A stretch of 64,000 nucleotides of DNA from Cladorhizidae sp. MBARI D1340-BT2 (lineage: Eukaryota > Porifera > Demospongiae > Poecilosclerida > Cladorhizidae): the NCBI GenBank assembly GCA_028752905.1, contig JAQNBH010000010.1, forward strand, positions 10,182,993 to 10,246,992. The letters run 5' to 3'. The notes under the pieces are model-generated. The model saw only the letters and a program-made list of their open reading frames with translations. It did not search any database and was not told where the DNA came from. Below are positions 1 through 10,045 of this stretch, one piece after another. A program made the translations under genes and the position numbers. The stretch's first letter is position 1, and the number at the start of each line of letters is the position of its first letter.

Positions 1-129
1 GAGTCGCCTGCCAGTTCCCCTGCTAGGTCCTGGCTGGTTGCTATATAGGCCTTGGCTGATTGCTAGGGCATGGGGTAGCAGTGTCAAAGCACCAGCAGCA
101 TACATAACACTCCATTCCTCTGCTGCTGA

Positions 130-565
130 TCCTCAAACCCTTTCCTCACCCGACTGGCCCTTCTCCTCAAAGTTTTAGCTAGCTCCGTTGCCCTGTATCT
201 TGCCTTCTTCATCCTAGCAACATCTCAAGAAGTGTCCTACTTGAGGCTACTTCCCAGGCGGGCATAGATCGCTTTCAAAAGCTTAACAATGGCTTCTGGA
301 ATGGGGGTGTGCTTGTGATGATGTTTTCATGCCGTGCCTGAGCCACTTGGTATTTGCACCAAGAGGCCTCTCCAGTTGAGCAAAGGTGATGACGGGGTCT
401 CTCGTCAGTGGAATTCAAGTGGAGTAGGGCCGCTTGAACAGACTTGATCATTCTATCCAGATCCCCAACACTCTTCCTGATCGCATCTCCATGGTAGTTT
501 TGGAGAGAATTAATTAAGGTGTCTGTCAAGCGTCGTACTCCACCAATGGTATTTCCATCTGACAC
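130..565 (-). pseudogene. Mutator-like (MULE) transposase fragment
   Basis: The reading begins at 565 and contains S-T-D-E-R-P-R-H-H-L-C followed by S-W-C-K-Y-Q. I recognise this Cys/His block from Mutator-like transposases common in invertebrate genomes. A one-base frame change near 310 moves the conserved continuation (H-H-H-K-H-T-P-I-P-E-A-I, then an I-Y-A-R-L run) into another frame. After a stop near 240 a basic Arg/Lys-rich tail typical of the protein's C-terminus reappears (about 240-130), so the middle of the C-terminal part has been lost. No terminal inverted repeats were found. This is a dead fragment; family assignment rests on motif memory, not a search. Confidence 0.6.
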
Positions 566-1449
566 TTGCTAACAATACAAAGCATTAGCTAGCCTCATTG
601 CACTGACTCAGTAACAGCACTTTATTATTAATTCTGAGGGGAAGGTGGTTAGCCCCCCCCCCCCCCTCCCTCACCCACCCCCATCCCTTAACTACACCTT
701 TGTGTAACATGAACACCCTTGTAAAATGAATAACTCACCTTCTCTTTAGGTTTTATAATTTATATCTGGTAAGAGGTCGACAAAATAATTTTTCTAAAGC
801 ATGCCATGGCAGGTGATTAGCAGCTAGTACAGCCTAATGAACACACTCTAATTGAAGAGTACAGGTTTAGCTAACTTCAGTTCAATTTATAGCACTTCAA
901 GTCTAACCACTCCGGAAATACCCTTACCTAGCACCTAACCCATAGTTTTTTAGGGCCTGGTTTTTCCCAACTGTATATAACTTTAGCATACATACACCTA
1001 TGACAAAGTGTTTTACATCACATAAGAGCAGACAGAGAGATCTATCTTTTAAGCTATTTATCAAGTTCATACAATAAAGCATATAGAAAATATGAAGTTC
1101 CAAAGTTGGAGGTAATCACAACAAATTATGAGGTAAAACCCAATTAAAATCAGGAAGGGATCCCCGATAACTGGCTGTATTGGTGTGTGTGTGCAAAATA
1201 GGAGCATTTCAGCACTGCAAAAAGTATTCCAATGCTATGACAATAATATAACTGGGGGGAAAAAAAATTTCATTCAAATCCTTTTTTTGCCCATCCGACC
1301 CCCTTAAGTGAGAGATTCAAGATATTCTATTGAATATACATGTTTGCTAATTTCCACAGTATTAGAAAAATGATATCTCTAAGTTCTAAAATGCATGGTT
1401 CTAACTGGGAACACCTCCCAAGTTTAATATTGCTAGCATTGATTATTGG
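566..1449. other. No gene seen; AT-rich spacer with C-tract
   Basis: Nothing recognisable on either strand. It holds a 14-base C run (653-666) followed by C-rich sequence, and a short TG run near 1183-1192. Confidence 0.5.
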
Positions 1450-2625
1450 ATCACTTCAAATATATGTTGTGTCGGTAAGAGTGCTTGCTCGATGCTTCTG
1501 ATGATTGCATCTTCTTGGAATTGTGATCTCTGATCCGCTGTTGGTAGCAATCGTCTCAGCATCTTTGAACCAATCAATCCATACTGACTTGAAGTTGTCT
1601 TTCTCTATATATGGACTTCATTAATGGCTATGTCGATGTACTTGTATGCAGCTACCACATCAACACATCAGCTTCTGAAGTTTGGTGCTGAGCCCTTTCA
1701 GTTTATCCAGGCCATTCAGCAGAGTAACAAGTGCCACAATATTGTAGCCAGTTTTCAATGAATGTTTCATCCCCTCTACTTTGGTCTAAGTGGATATGTC
1801 CCAGGACCAATTCTCTTTGTCTCCTCTTGCCTGCTCGATCTGTGGATAGTCATGTGACACATATCATGGAGTGTGGTGAAGATATACTTATACAGAGCAT
1901 GAAATGTTTCTAAGCAATCATGTCTCTCGCTTCATCTGGTCCTACAAAGGCTTTTGAGTTTGGAAACTATGTTTTCAGGAGCACACACACAAAGGACAAG
2001 CTCAAGAAAGTGCTATCTCTTAGGAGGCAGATGACAGAACAAGTACACATCATTGATTATGTTAAGCATGTTTCTGAGAGCTTAAACTGAACATGACTTC
2101 CCAATTGCCAGATTTAGAACATGAGAAGGACTGTGTGTATATATTGCAAGTTGTTTTTTCTCACAGATCAATGCTTGGGCTCCATTTTTCTCATCAGCCA
2201 TTGCTGAAGCACCATCAAATGACTACCCTCCCCTGCTGTGTTGCACATCCAATTGCTTGGAAAGATGCTCCAGATAGCACTAGCCATGTATTGTCCACCA
2301 GGCAGCTCTAGATGGAGGAAGTCTTGCCTGTTATGAGGTTCTGTGCCAGTTATGTCAAACAGAGGGACAGTACCTCCCTGTTTCCATGGGGGTCTGTAAT
2401 TCCATCAGCCAGGATACTGTTGTATGCACTTATTTCAGAGGTCCCAGGATTTTCTCATATAGGTTGCGGGTAATGATGCCAACAAGTTTATTCTGAGTTA
2501 TTTTTGACATGTAACACTTGTCCTTCTCATCCTGTTCCAAATGTTTACACAAGATATGGTCACTCATGGAGTATGATCAATAATTGCATGAAATTCCCCC
2601 TATTAGTTGCATAGACAGTACCCAA
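1450..2625 (-). pseudogene. Decayed hAT-type transposase (DUF4371 / 52 kDa repressor-like)
   Basis: Scattered pieces in all three minus frames follow the order of the hAT-like transposase family related to the 52-kDa repressor/ZMYM proteins. From high to low coordinates: N-R-G-N-F at the start; M-S-K-I-T-Q-N-K-L; I-L-A-D-G-I-T-D (compare the family's S-V-L-A-D-E-A-T-D); D-G-A-S-A-M-A-D; L-N-L-A-I-G-K; D-V-V-A-A-Y-K-Y-I-D-I-A-I; and A-E-T-I-A-T-N-S-G-S-E-I-T-I-P-R-R. Many stops and frame changes intervene and the C-terminal dimerisation region is absent. The motifs are seen directly; the family name is from memory. Confidence 0.6.
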
Positions 2626-3796
2626 GATTACCATTTTTCCATTTGGCTTAGCAAACAGTATATACACAGTACTTACAGTATCCACCACTCAGAGAAGGCG
2701 AATAAGAAGGCTACTGAAATGTTTTCGACCTAGAATCCTGGAAAATAAGTGGGATTCATTATCTTCCTTTGTCACTTCACCAGTAACAAAGTTAGTTCCA
2801 TAGTCCTCCTGTGTGAGTTAGTTATACTTATACTTGTCTCAACCTGTTATAGATTGCCTTGAAGCAAAGAACCCTATGTCATATGAAATAGGATAATGTG
2901 GCACAGCAACAGCACAAGCGAGTTTAGTACAGTAATTGAAGCTGGGCTAGTAATTACTACCTTTACCAAAGAGTTCTGGGCTGCTAGAGTTACTTGCAGA
3001 AGTATTATCCAAAGAACCATCACCGGAAGCTTACTTAACCCTACAAATACAATTTGAATAGAATTGTCACTGTGTGCACTAATTATAAAATGCACCTGAA
3101 CTAGGTCAGGTCTCCTGTGCTAAATCTTTTAATGTGTATGATATTCTAGCTACATGTAGCTTGCTGACAGGCGGAGTCTAACCTATAATCCTTAATATTA
3201 TACAATATCTTAGTTACTGTGTCTTACTGTGGTATATGTACCTGAAGAAATCTGCAATGGACTGCTGCCTCACATTATTTTGTGGTGGCTCCATGCATAA
3301 CTAAGTCTTGAGATGAGAAAGTAGTTTGAAGTGAGGGCTGTAGGAGATCATACTATAGCACTGTAGGTCTTCAAAATGCTAGAAGAAAGAAGTAAGAAAT
3401 ACACTTGAGTTTTGCCAGTCAGAGAAAAACAGAGCTCACCACCTGCAATACAGTAAAGGTCAGGACATTCACTAATCCAGGCCTCAATTTGTTCAGATTA
3501 CTGAAAGTGATAATTTGTACACTACACAAGTAGATGTACATACAGATATTTATGTCATGCAGTCAGTCCTAGTGTTCAATTACATAGGTTTGTACATGCC
3601 AGTCATATGAGCTGTAAGTGATCCTTGCAAATAATTTGCCTAGAGCTGGCAACAACAAGGACTTGGCAATATGACCTAAGTTGTAATAACTAAACCCTTG
3701 AGGGGTGGGGGGTGGGGTGGGGGTAAAATTCCCTAAACCTCACCCCCCCTTTGACTAGAATCCCCCACAACACTAACAATCCTGCTGAAGCAGTCC
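2626..3796. other. No gene seen
   Basis: AT-rich sequence without a recognisable gene. A G-rich/C-rich stretch at 3700-3770 abuts the 3' end of the LINE described next and may belong to its tail. Confidence 0.4.
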
Positions 3797-4535
3797 TCAG
3801 TCTAAATTGCAATTGCACACCTTCCTGACCCTCACATACCTCCCCACTCCTGCACCATTCTTTGCCAATTTATACAAGTTCAGCACACTCTTGATGTTTA
3901 CTTCCTCCTCTCAATCCTTCTCATTTCTCACCTTGATTTTTACCTTCCAATTAAGTATTAACCAAATCTCATCATTTAGCGCATATTTCTTCCTCAAGAT
4001 TTCATAATCTTCGCACCATTCAAATCCTCCATCCTCTCTAGGTTGATTTACAACTATTTTGACCAATCTGCTCTATTCCAACAACTCCAATCTCTTACCA
4101 AACAAAACCTTCATCTCTTCCATCCTCTCTTTCAGTTTTCTCCACTCCTAATCTCCCCGTGTATTGCCATTCTGCTACTTTATTACTTGCCCTCAACAAT
4201 CTCTTTCCCACTTTCATCTGTGCAGACTCCAACTTCTTGAAGTTTTATGTCCACCTGTCCACCACATTTTGGCTGCATATTCCATAATAGGTCTGAACTC
4301 CCACACCATTCTTCCTATGTCTACTTCTTACCTGCCCATTCACTCGACTCATCCATGTCACCATCCCACCTCACTTTTCTGCCTTCTTTGCCATCTTATC
4401 TAACTGAACATTACCACTTAGCTTCCTATCAAATCACAATCCCATGTACTTGAATTCTTCGACCTCTTCCAATATCTCCTCCCCAATCATCCAATTCACC
4501 ACCATGCTTCTTTCATAAACTTAAGCCTGTACCAC
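3797..4535 (-). mobile_element. Non-LTR retrotransposon (LINE), 3' part
   Basis: Minus-strand reading reveals the C-terminal thumb/connection part of a LINE reverse transcriptase in broken frames: E-E-V-E-E-F-K-Y-M-G, then D-R-K-L-S-G-N-V-Q-L-D-K-M, V-T-W-M-S-R-V-N-G-Q, E-Y-A-A-K-M-W-W-T-G-G, L-E-S-A-Q-M-K-V-G-K-R-L-L, and a terminal block ending at a TGA (3799-3797). It continues the piece at 10046-11475; the two were separated by the LTR element at 4536-10045, whose 5-bp target duplication marks the cut. Dead copy; clade not assigned. Confidence 0.75.
4531..4535. repeat. Target site duplication, left copy (ACCAC)
   Basis: ACCAC directly precedes the TG of the 5' LTR. The same five bases follow the CA of the 3' LTR at 10046-10050. 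Confidence 0.9.
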
Positions 4536-4952
4536 TGTCAGGGACCCCCTGACTGACCAAATACCAGAGTGTGAACCACACAGAGGAGGGAATAAGGACA
4601 CAGGAAGTAGTGTCACGAACATATTCCTACCTGATAAAGAAGCCGAACAAGTGGACAGTTCTGGTTGGACCAGACCAGAAGCAGGAAGGCCACTCGAAAT
4701 GACCTAATATGGTCATTTCCAGAGCACTAATGAGGATGCTGCGGTCTGAGGGCGTAAACAGTTAGTAAATTAGAAAAGGACTTACTCAAGTTGTCTAATA
4801 AGCATTAGGCGCTAACAATAAGGTTGTTAGCTGGGAAGTCTGAGCTGAGGAATTTCAATTGCGCAATAATTGTTATCAAGGCCAGGCTTGATAAGTGGGT
4901 GGCTACTGTAGTTCAGCAAAAGCGGCTGGAGCTAAGTAGGCCAACGCTTACA
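4536..4952 (+). repeat. 5' LTR of Gmr1-like element (417 bp)
   Basis: Begins TGTCAGGG and ends CGCTTACA, matching the 3' LTR base for base over long stretches. It lacks about 163 bp that the 3' LTR has after position 4781. At the place where the 3' LTR reads TATAAAAG, this copy reads TAGAAAAG (4771-4778), so the likely TATA box is damaged. One C is also missing near 4545. Confidence 0.9.
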
Positions 4953-4953
4953 T

Positions 4954-4973
4954 TGGTGGCAGCGGTGGGATTC
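4954..4973 (+). promoter_or_regulatory. Primer binding site, complementary to tRNA-Leu
   Basis: One base after the LTR comes TGGTGGCAGCGGTGGGATTC. Its complement equals the 3' end of eukaryotic tRNA-Leu including CCA (acceptor stem plus part of the T-arm), as I recall that tRNA. All 20 bases pair. Confidence 0.8.
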
Positions 4974-5090
4974 CAAGCGGCGAATCCTCTACCGAGTTGA
5001 AGATTGATTTTTTTGGTTTCGAGTTTGCACAGGCAGGTGCAACTCCAGAACGTTGCTGGGTGTTGTTGTTATCTACAGGATTGAGCTATC

Positions 5091-6188
5091 ATGTCGGAAG
5101 AAAAACGACACTAAACTCGACCGGGCGAAGACCGATCCCTAAGAAGTAGGGAGGGGCAACAGCTAACAGATCCACCCCCTGTGGCAGAAGCTGAGAACAT
5201 AGAGAGTGCTACTATGGACCGTTTCATGCAGAATTGGATGAGAACAGAGGCACAAAGAATAGAGAGAGAGGACCAGAGAAGGGAAGAAGACCGTCAATAT
5301 CAGAAACAACAACAAGTGCGTTGGGCACAGATGTTGATGGAAGCAAGACAGCCAGTTCCAGTGGCTGTGGTGCCAGTGCCACCCCCCAGACCACCAAAGT
5401 TGACGATACAAAAATTTGCAGAGGGCACTGACGACATGGGTGCCTATTTGGGGGCGTTTGAAGTAACTGCCACAGCTGCAGTATGGCCACAGGCTCAGTG
5501 GAGCATCTACTTACGAAGCTCACTATCTGGCCAGGGACTGACGGCTGTTAACGCTCTGTCCCCTGCCGATCAGACCGATTATGATGTGGTTAAACAGACA
5601 CTGTTGAGCACCTACCACATATCAACTGAGACCTACCGACGAGGAGTCTTCGATTGTGTATTTGATCAAGCCAACCCAGAGGCTTGGATGAGGTCTTTCA
5701 AACAGTTCTTCTCCCAGTGGGTGGAAGAGACAGGAGGTGGAGTTTTTGATCGCGTGCTAATTGAACTAGCCTTGCAGAAACTACCGAGATGGCTACAAAG
5801 CCAGATGAGGAACCTGAATCCTGGGAGATATGATGGGCTGACAGAGGCTGTAGTCCGCTACTTGGGAAACCAAAGGAAGGAAGGGGAGGTTAAACGGCCA
5901 GAGAAGAAGGAACCGTATCGCCCGCCCCTGAGAGACACCCCGGGCCGACACAGAGTACCAGAGCCTAAGAGACTGATTGACAGTTCAAGAGGTGCCAACC
6001 CAGACACATTTCAAAGAGACATGAGGTCTGTTGAGTGTTATCGGTGTAAAAAAATGGGACGTCATATGCAAAGGGATTGTTGGGTTAAGCTAGAACGAGC
6101 AAATTGTGCAATACCCTCCCTTAACGGGTTACCTTCTTGGTCTAGGCCTGTACAGATAAATGGCTCTCATAGACACAGGATGTTCTAA
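5091..6188 (+). pseudogene. gag: gag of Gmr1-like element, with SCAN-like capsid domain
   Basis: The first ATG after the primer site is at 5091, in frame with the long reading that continues to 6188; a TAA at codon 8 (5112-5114) interrupts it, leaving 335 codons open from 5181. Numbering from 5181: a charged Gln/Arg-rich N-terminus (residues 20-60), a Pro-rich linker (58-73), a capsid region, and at about 152-230 a block with the spacing of a SCAN domain (F-x3-F, W-x3-F-x5-W, E-L-x5-L-P, then EAV). A zinc knuckle follows at 286-300 with C, C, H, C, but five residues between the second Cys and His instead of the usual four. Gag packages element RNA and assembles particles in the cytoplasm. The end of the frame runs into protease sequence. 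Confidence 0.85.
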
Positions 6189-7125
6189 AAGTATGGTGCA
6201 CCCTAGATGTGTGACAGAAAAGGATTATTTGACCTGGGACATTGGGTACACCACTGCTAGCAGTAAGAAAATTTATTTTCCAGCAGCTAGAATATTGCTG
6301 AAAGTGGATGGAGATAAAGAGGTGGAGTTGGCAGTGGGGGTGTCAGAGCATTTACAAACTGATATGTTGTTGGGGTATTATATACCACAATTCAGAAGGT
6401 ACCTAGGACAGGCTCTTGATGATGAGGCGAAGAAGGACGGTAACGCCCCATCCCCACAAACCACACACCCCAAACATAGTACGAAGACGACCCATACCCA
6501 ACCACAGAATTTCTTGAGCAGAGATGCAGAGTCGACCCCACACGCTTCCGCCAGACCGGAGAAGAGCATGATGGTCACCCGAGCTCAACAGAAGAAACGA
6601 GATGAAAATGAAGAGCGAGCTCGCTTACAGCAGGAGCTAGATGAACCCATCATATCTACCCTGGACCCAGTCGAGGAAGGAAGTGAAGCGGAGGATGTCA
6701 AACCAGACCTGATTGATAGAACTGGAAAGGAGGGAGAGACTGAAGAAACAGAGGGTGGAGTAGATGACGTCATTACTACGGAGGAACTAAAAAAGGCCCA
6801 GAGGTATGACCCCACTCTAAACACCATAAGAGCTAAGGCTGATAGTGGTAGTGACGATTATTTTTGGAAGAATGAAATCTTAATGAGGAGGCCTTACCAT
6901 GTGATGGGCAAGAACCTGATTGTCTTACCCAAGGTAGCTAGGGGGAAAGTGTTAGCTATGGCTCATAATACTCCATGGGCTGGGCACTTTGGGCAAGAGA
7001 GGACCCTGCATGCAATCAGGGTCAGAATGGATTGGCCAGGAATAGCAAAGGAGGTAAAAGAGATGTGTGCGTCCTGCCCCCTGTGTCAAAAGGCTGGCCC
7101 TGCGGTGACAACTAAGGCCCCCTAA
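6160..7125 (+). pseudogene. pol: pol segment 1: protease and integrase zinc-binding domain
   Basis: Opens at a possible ATG with A-L-I-D-T-G-C-S, the aspartic protease active site (D-T-G at residues 5-7). The strand expected just before it (R-P-V-Q-I-N-G) is still in the gag frame, so a frame change sits between about 6150 and 6165. A long acidic, low-complexity linker (residues 90-210) leads to an HHCC zinc-binding module near nucleotides 6955-7085 (MAHNTPWAGHFG and CASCPLC), the N-terminal domain of integrase. The frame stops at 7123-7125 within a GCCCCC run; the integrase core continues in the next frame. A one-base loss in that C run would explain it. Confidence 0.85.
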
Positions 7126-7136
7126 AACACTTACCC

Positions 7137-9200
7137 GTGATAAGAGAGTCCTTTTCCAGAGTGGCCATGGATATTTTTGGACCCTTAGAGAGAACAAAGG
7201 CAGGGAACAGGTACATACTTGTGGTTATGGATTATGAGTCCAAGTGGCCGGAAGCTTTTGCCTTACCAAACATGACTGCCGAGACGGTAGCCAATTGTTT
7301 GGTAGAAATCACAGCCCGGGTTGGGGTACCAACGGAAATCATATCCGATAACGGGTCCAACTTTGTGTCGAAGGTTATGAAGCAGTTCTGCAGCCTGGTG
7401 GGAATGAAACAGATTAAGACCTCCCCATATCATCCACAGACGGATGGTATGGTGGAGAGGTTTAATGCCACCCTAAAAAGATTACTGAGAAAGCTTACCC
7501 AAAACCCGTCGGTCGAATGGGACAAATGCCTCTCCTATGTACTATGGGCATACAGGGGCACCGTTCATAGAACCACGGGGTTTTCCCCTTATAATTTGCT
7601 GTTCGGGAGGGAGATGAGGATGCCCCTCGACCAGATGGTCCGTTATTGGAAGGGAAAGGAAGAGAGTGATGAGTCGAGTGTGGTAGAGTACGTACAGACA
7701 CTGAAGGCAAACATGGAAGTGGTGAGAGATCTTGCCTATGAGAGAGAGATATGTGAGAAAACAAAACAGAAAAGGTATCATGATCAAACAGCCAAGGAGA
7801 GAACATTCATAGTGGGTGATTACGTGTTAGTTTTCAGGCCAGTAAAGAAGAACAAATTAATGAACCAGTGGGAGGGACCGTACCCCATTAGCAAAGTTGT
7901 TACAAGTGTGACGTACCAGGTGGATGTGGGGGCGACAGTCAAAAGGTATAGAACCTACCACATTAACTGCATAAGGAAGTGGACCTCCCCTGTGGCTTCT
8001 GTGTTTATGGCTTTTGATGAAGAGGAAGAAACCTCTGACAAAGTGAAGGAATGCACCCACACCCTGCCTCTCTCTCAACACAGAGAATTGAAGACTCTGA
8101 AAGAAAAGTACAAGGATGTTTTTCAAGATATCCCGGGTAGAACCTACTTGATACAACATGATATACCAACCGGTGAGGCCACCCCTGTGAGATTACCCCC
8201 ATACAGGTTGGCTCATTCTGCCCTAGACACCTTGAAGGAAGAAATTAAGACCCTACTTAATCAAGGGATTATAAGAGCATCTAAAAGCCCTTGGGCGGCC
8301 CCTATTGTACTAGTAGCCAAAAAGGACGGGTCTCGTCGAATGTGCGTGGACTATAGGAGACTTAACAAAGTTACAGTTAATGATTCCTACCCTTTACCCA
8401 ACATAGAGGAACTCATTTCGAGTCTGGGGTCTTCTGCTTTTATCACCACCTTAGATCTATCAAAGGGATACTATCAGGTGCCTGTGAACCCTGAGCATGT
8501 ACACAAGACGGCTTTTGTCACCCCTCAAGGTAAATATGAGTTTTTAACCATGCCTTTTGGGCTAGTGTCAGCCCCATCCACCTTCCAGCGGTTGATGGAT
8601 GAGGTACTGGAAGGGTTACAGAAGTATACAGTAGCATACCTTGATGACATCATCATTCACAGTGACTCTTGGAATGAACATCTGACACATTTGGAGGTAG
8701 TGCTTTCCAAATTGAGAAGTGCTGGGTTGACAGTGAAAGAAAAGAAATGCACCTTCGCTAGTGGGAGCTGTGTATACCTCGGGTATGTAGTGGGAAGTGG
8801 GAAAGTTAAGCCTATGAATGACAAAGTAGGTGAGGTGCAAGACTTTAAAATGCCCTTAAACAAGAAAGATGTCCGGTCCTTCTTAGGATTATGCGGATAT
8901 TATCGCAAGTTTATACCAGACTTTGCGACAATAGCTACCCCCCTGTCCGAACTCACCCGAAAGAAAGAATCAAACAAAGTGAGATGGTCCAACAAGTGTG
9001 CCCAAGCATTCTCTCGCCTTAAAGAAGCCTTAATGAAAGCCCCAGTGTTAGTCACCCCGGATTGGACTCTGCCTTTTGTATTACAAACTGACGCCTCTGC
9101 CACTGGGCTGGGGTATGTGTTGAGTCAGGTAGACAGGGAAGGAGAGGAGCATCCAATAGCATACGCTTCTAAGAAGTTGTTGGCCAGTGAACGGAATTAA
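7137..9200 (+). pseudogene. pol: pol segment 2: integrase core, then reverse transcriptase and start of RNase H
   Basis: 687 codons open. Integrase catalytic triad D12 (MDIFGPL), D71 (SDNGSNF) and E107 (MVERF), with 35 residues between the last two. A GPY-type module follows (WEGPYP at 245-250). Reverse transcriptase starts near 335 with SPWAAPIVLVAKKDGS, catalytic D440 (TTLDLSKGY) and YLDD at 501-504. RNase H begins near 640 with catalytic D652 (TDAS). The order integrase then RT is reversed relative to ordinary Ty3/gypsy elements. The frame ends at TAA 9198-9200, where the family has Tyr in an R-N-Y-S-A-I-E-R-E-like stretch; the same frame continues beyond, so this is a single nonsense change. 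Confidence 0.92.
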
Positions 9201-9638
9201 TCAGCTATCGAGCGGGAGGCTCTAGCCATAATAAAAGGAGTCCAACATTTTCGTACGTACTTGGAGGGTACCCACTTTATTATCCAAACCGACCACAACC
9301 CCTTAACCCACCTGACTAATCTAAAAGATAACCACGGCAGATTAGCTAGGTGGGCTCTCTCTCTTCAACCCTACAGTTATGATATTGTTCATCGCAGTGG
9401 TAAAGCCAATGCCAATGCGGATGGCCTTTCCAGAGACCCAGGGTCTCTGACCAATGTTGGGGGAGTGTCAGGGACCCCCCTGACTGACCAAATACCAGAG
9501 TGTGAACCACACAGAGGAGGGAATAAGGACACAGGAAGTAGTGTCACGAACATATTCCTACCTGATAAAGAAGCCGAACAAGTGGACAGTTCTGGTTGGA
9601 CCAGACCAGAAGCAGGAAGGCCACTCGAAATGACCTAA
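9201..9638 (+). pseudogene. pol: pol segment 3: end of RNase H and C-terminal tail running into 3' LTR
   Basis: Same frame as the preceding segment after its nonsense codon. It carries S-A-I-E-R-E-A-L-A (catalytic Glu), T-D-H-N-P-L and the A-D-G-L-S-R ending typical of Ty3/gypsy RNase H (A-N-A-D-G-L-S-R near 9415). The frame does not stop at the LTR boundary (9466) but reads a further 57 codons into U3 before TGA-free sequence ends at a TAA (9636-9638). In the 5' LTR the matching tract has one C fewer. Confidence 0.8.
9455..9465 (+). promoter_or_regulatory. Polypurine tract (short)
   Basis: TGTTGGGGGAG ends directly at the 3' LTR start. It is the expected place for the plus-strand primer; it is short and overlaps the pol reading frame. 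Confidence 0.6.
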
Positions 9639-10045
9639 TATGGTCATTTCCAGAGCACTAATGAGGATGCTGCGGTCTGAGGGCGTAAACAGTTAGTAAA
9701 TTATAAAAGGACTAAACTATTATTATTAGAATTTGAACTGTTTTGATAAGAACCTCTGTTATTGCTGCTAAGTTGTATTACTACTGTTGTATTGTTCTGT
9801 GGGAGTAAAAGATATTGTTATCTCCCTGAATGAATCTTAATTACTCTAATCTCTCTCAAATGAAGCGTTAGGCGCTATTCAAGTTGTCTAATAAGCATTA
9901 GGCGCTAACAATAAGGTTGTTAGCTGGGAAGTCTGAGCTGAGGAATTTCAATTGCGCAATAATTGTTATCAAGGCCAGGCTTGATAAGTGGGTGGCTACT
10001 GTAGTTCAGCAAAAGCGGCTGGAGCTAAGTAGGCCAACGCTTACA
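9466..10045 (+). repeat. 3' LTR of Gmr1-like element (580 bp)
   Basis: TGTCAGGG to CGCTTACA. It contains TATAAAAG at 9702-9709, a plausible TATA box, and about 163 bp absent from the 5' LTR. Within that stretch the motif TTAGGCGCTA recurs (about 9867 and 9898). Confidence 0.9.

Larger units (their letters stand above)
4536..10045 (+). mobile_element. Gmr1-like Ty3/gypsy LTR retrotransposon (PR-INT-RT-RH order)
   Basis: A nearly complete 5.5-kb LTR element: 5' LTR, primer binding site, gag, protease, integrase, reverse transcriptase, RNase H, short purine tract and 3' LTR, flanked by ACCAC duplications. RT and integrase sequences are of Ty3/gypsy type (YLDD, DX35E), yet integrase lies upstream of RT, as in Ty1/copia. 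In Ty3/gypsy elements that order is the hallmark of the Gmr1 group. Lesions: a stop early in gag, a frame change at gag/protease, one at 7110-7125 inside integrase, and one nonsense codon in RNase H. The LTRs differ by only a few bases plus a 163-bp length difference, so insertion was recent. Confidence 0.9.

Noticed and set aside
3807..4453. Four plus-strand open frames rich in Ser, Leu, Pro and His
   Set aside because: They are antisense to the LINE on the minus strand; composition reflects its purine-rich coding strand.
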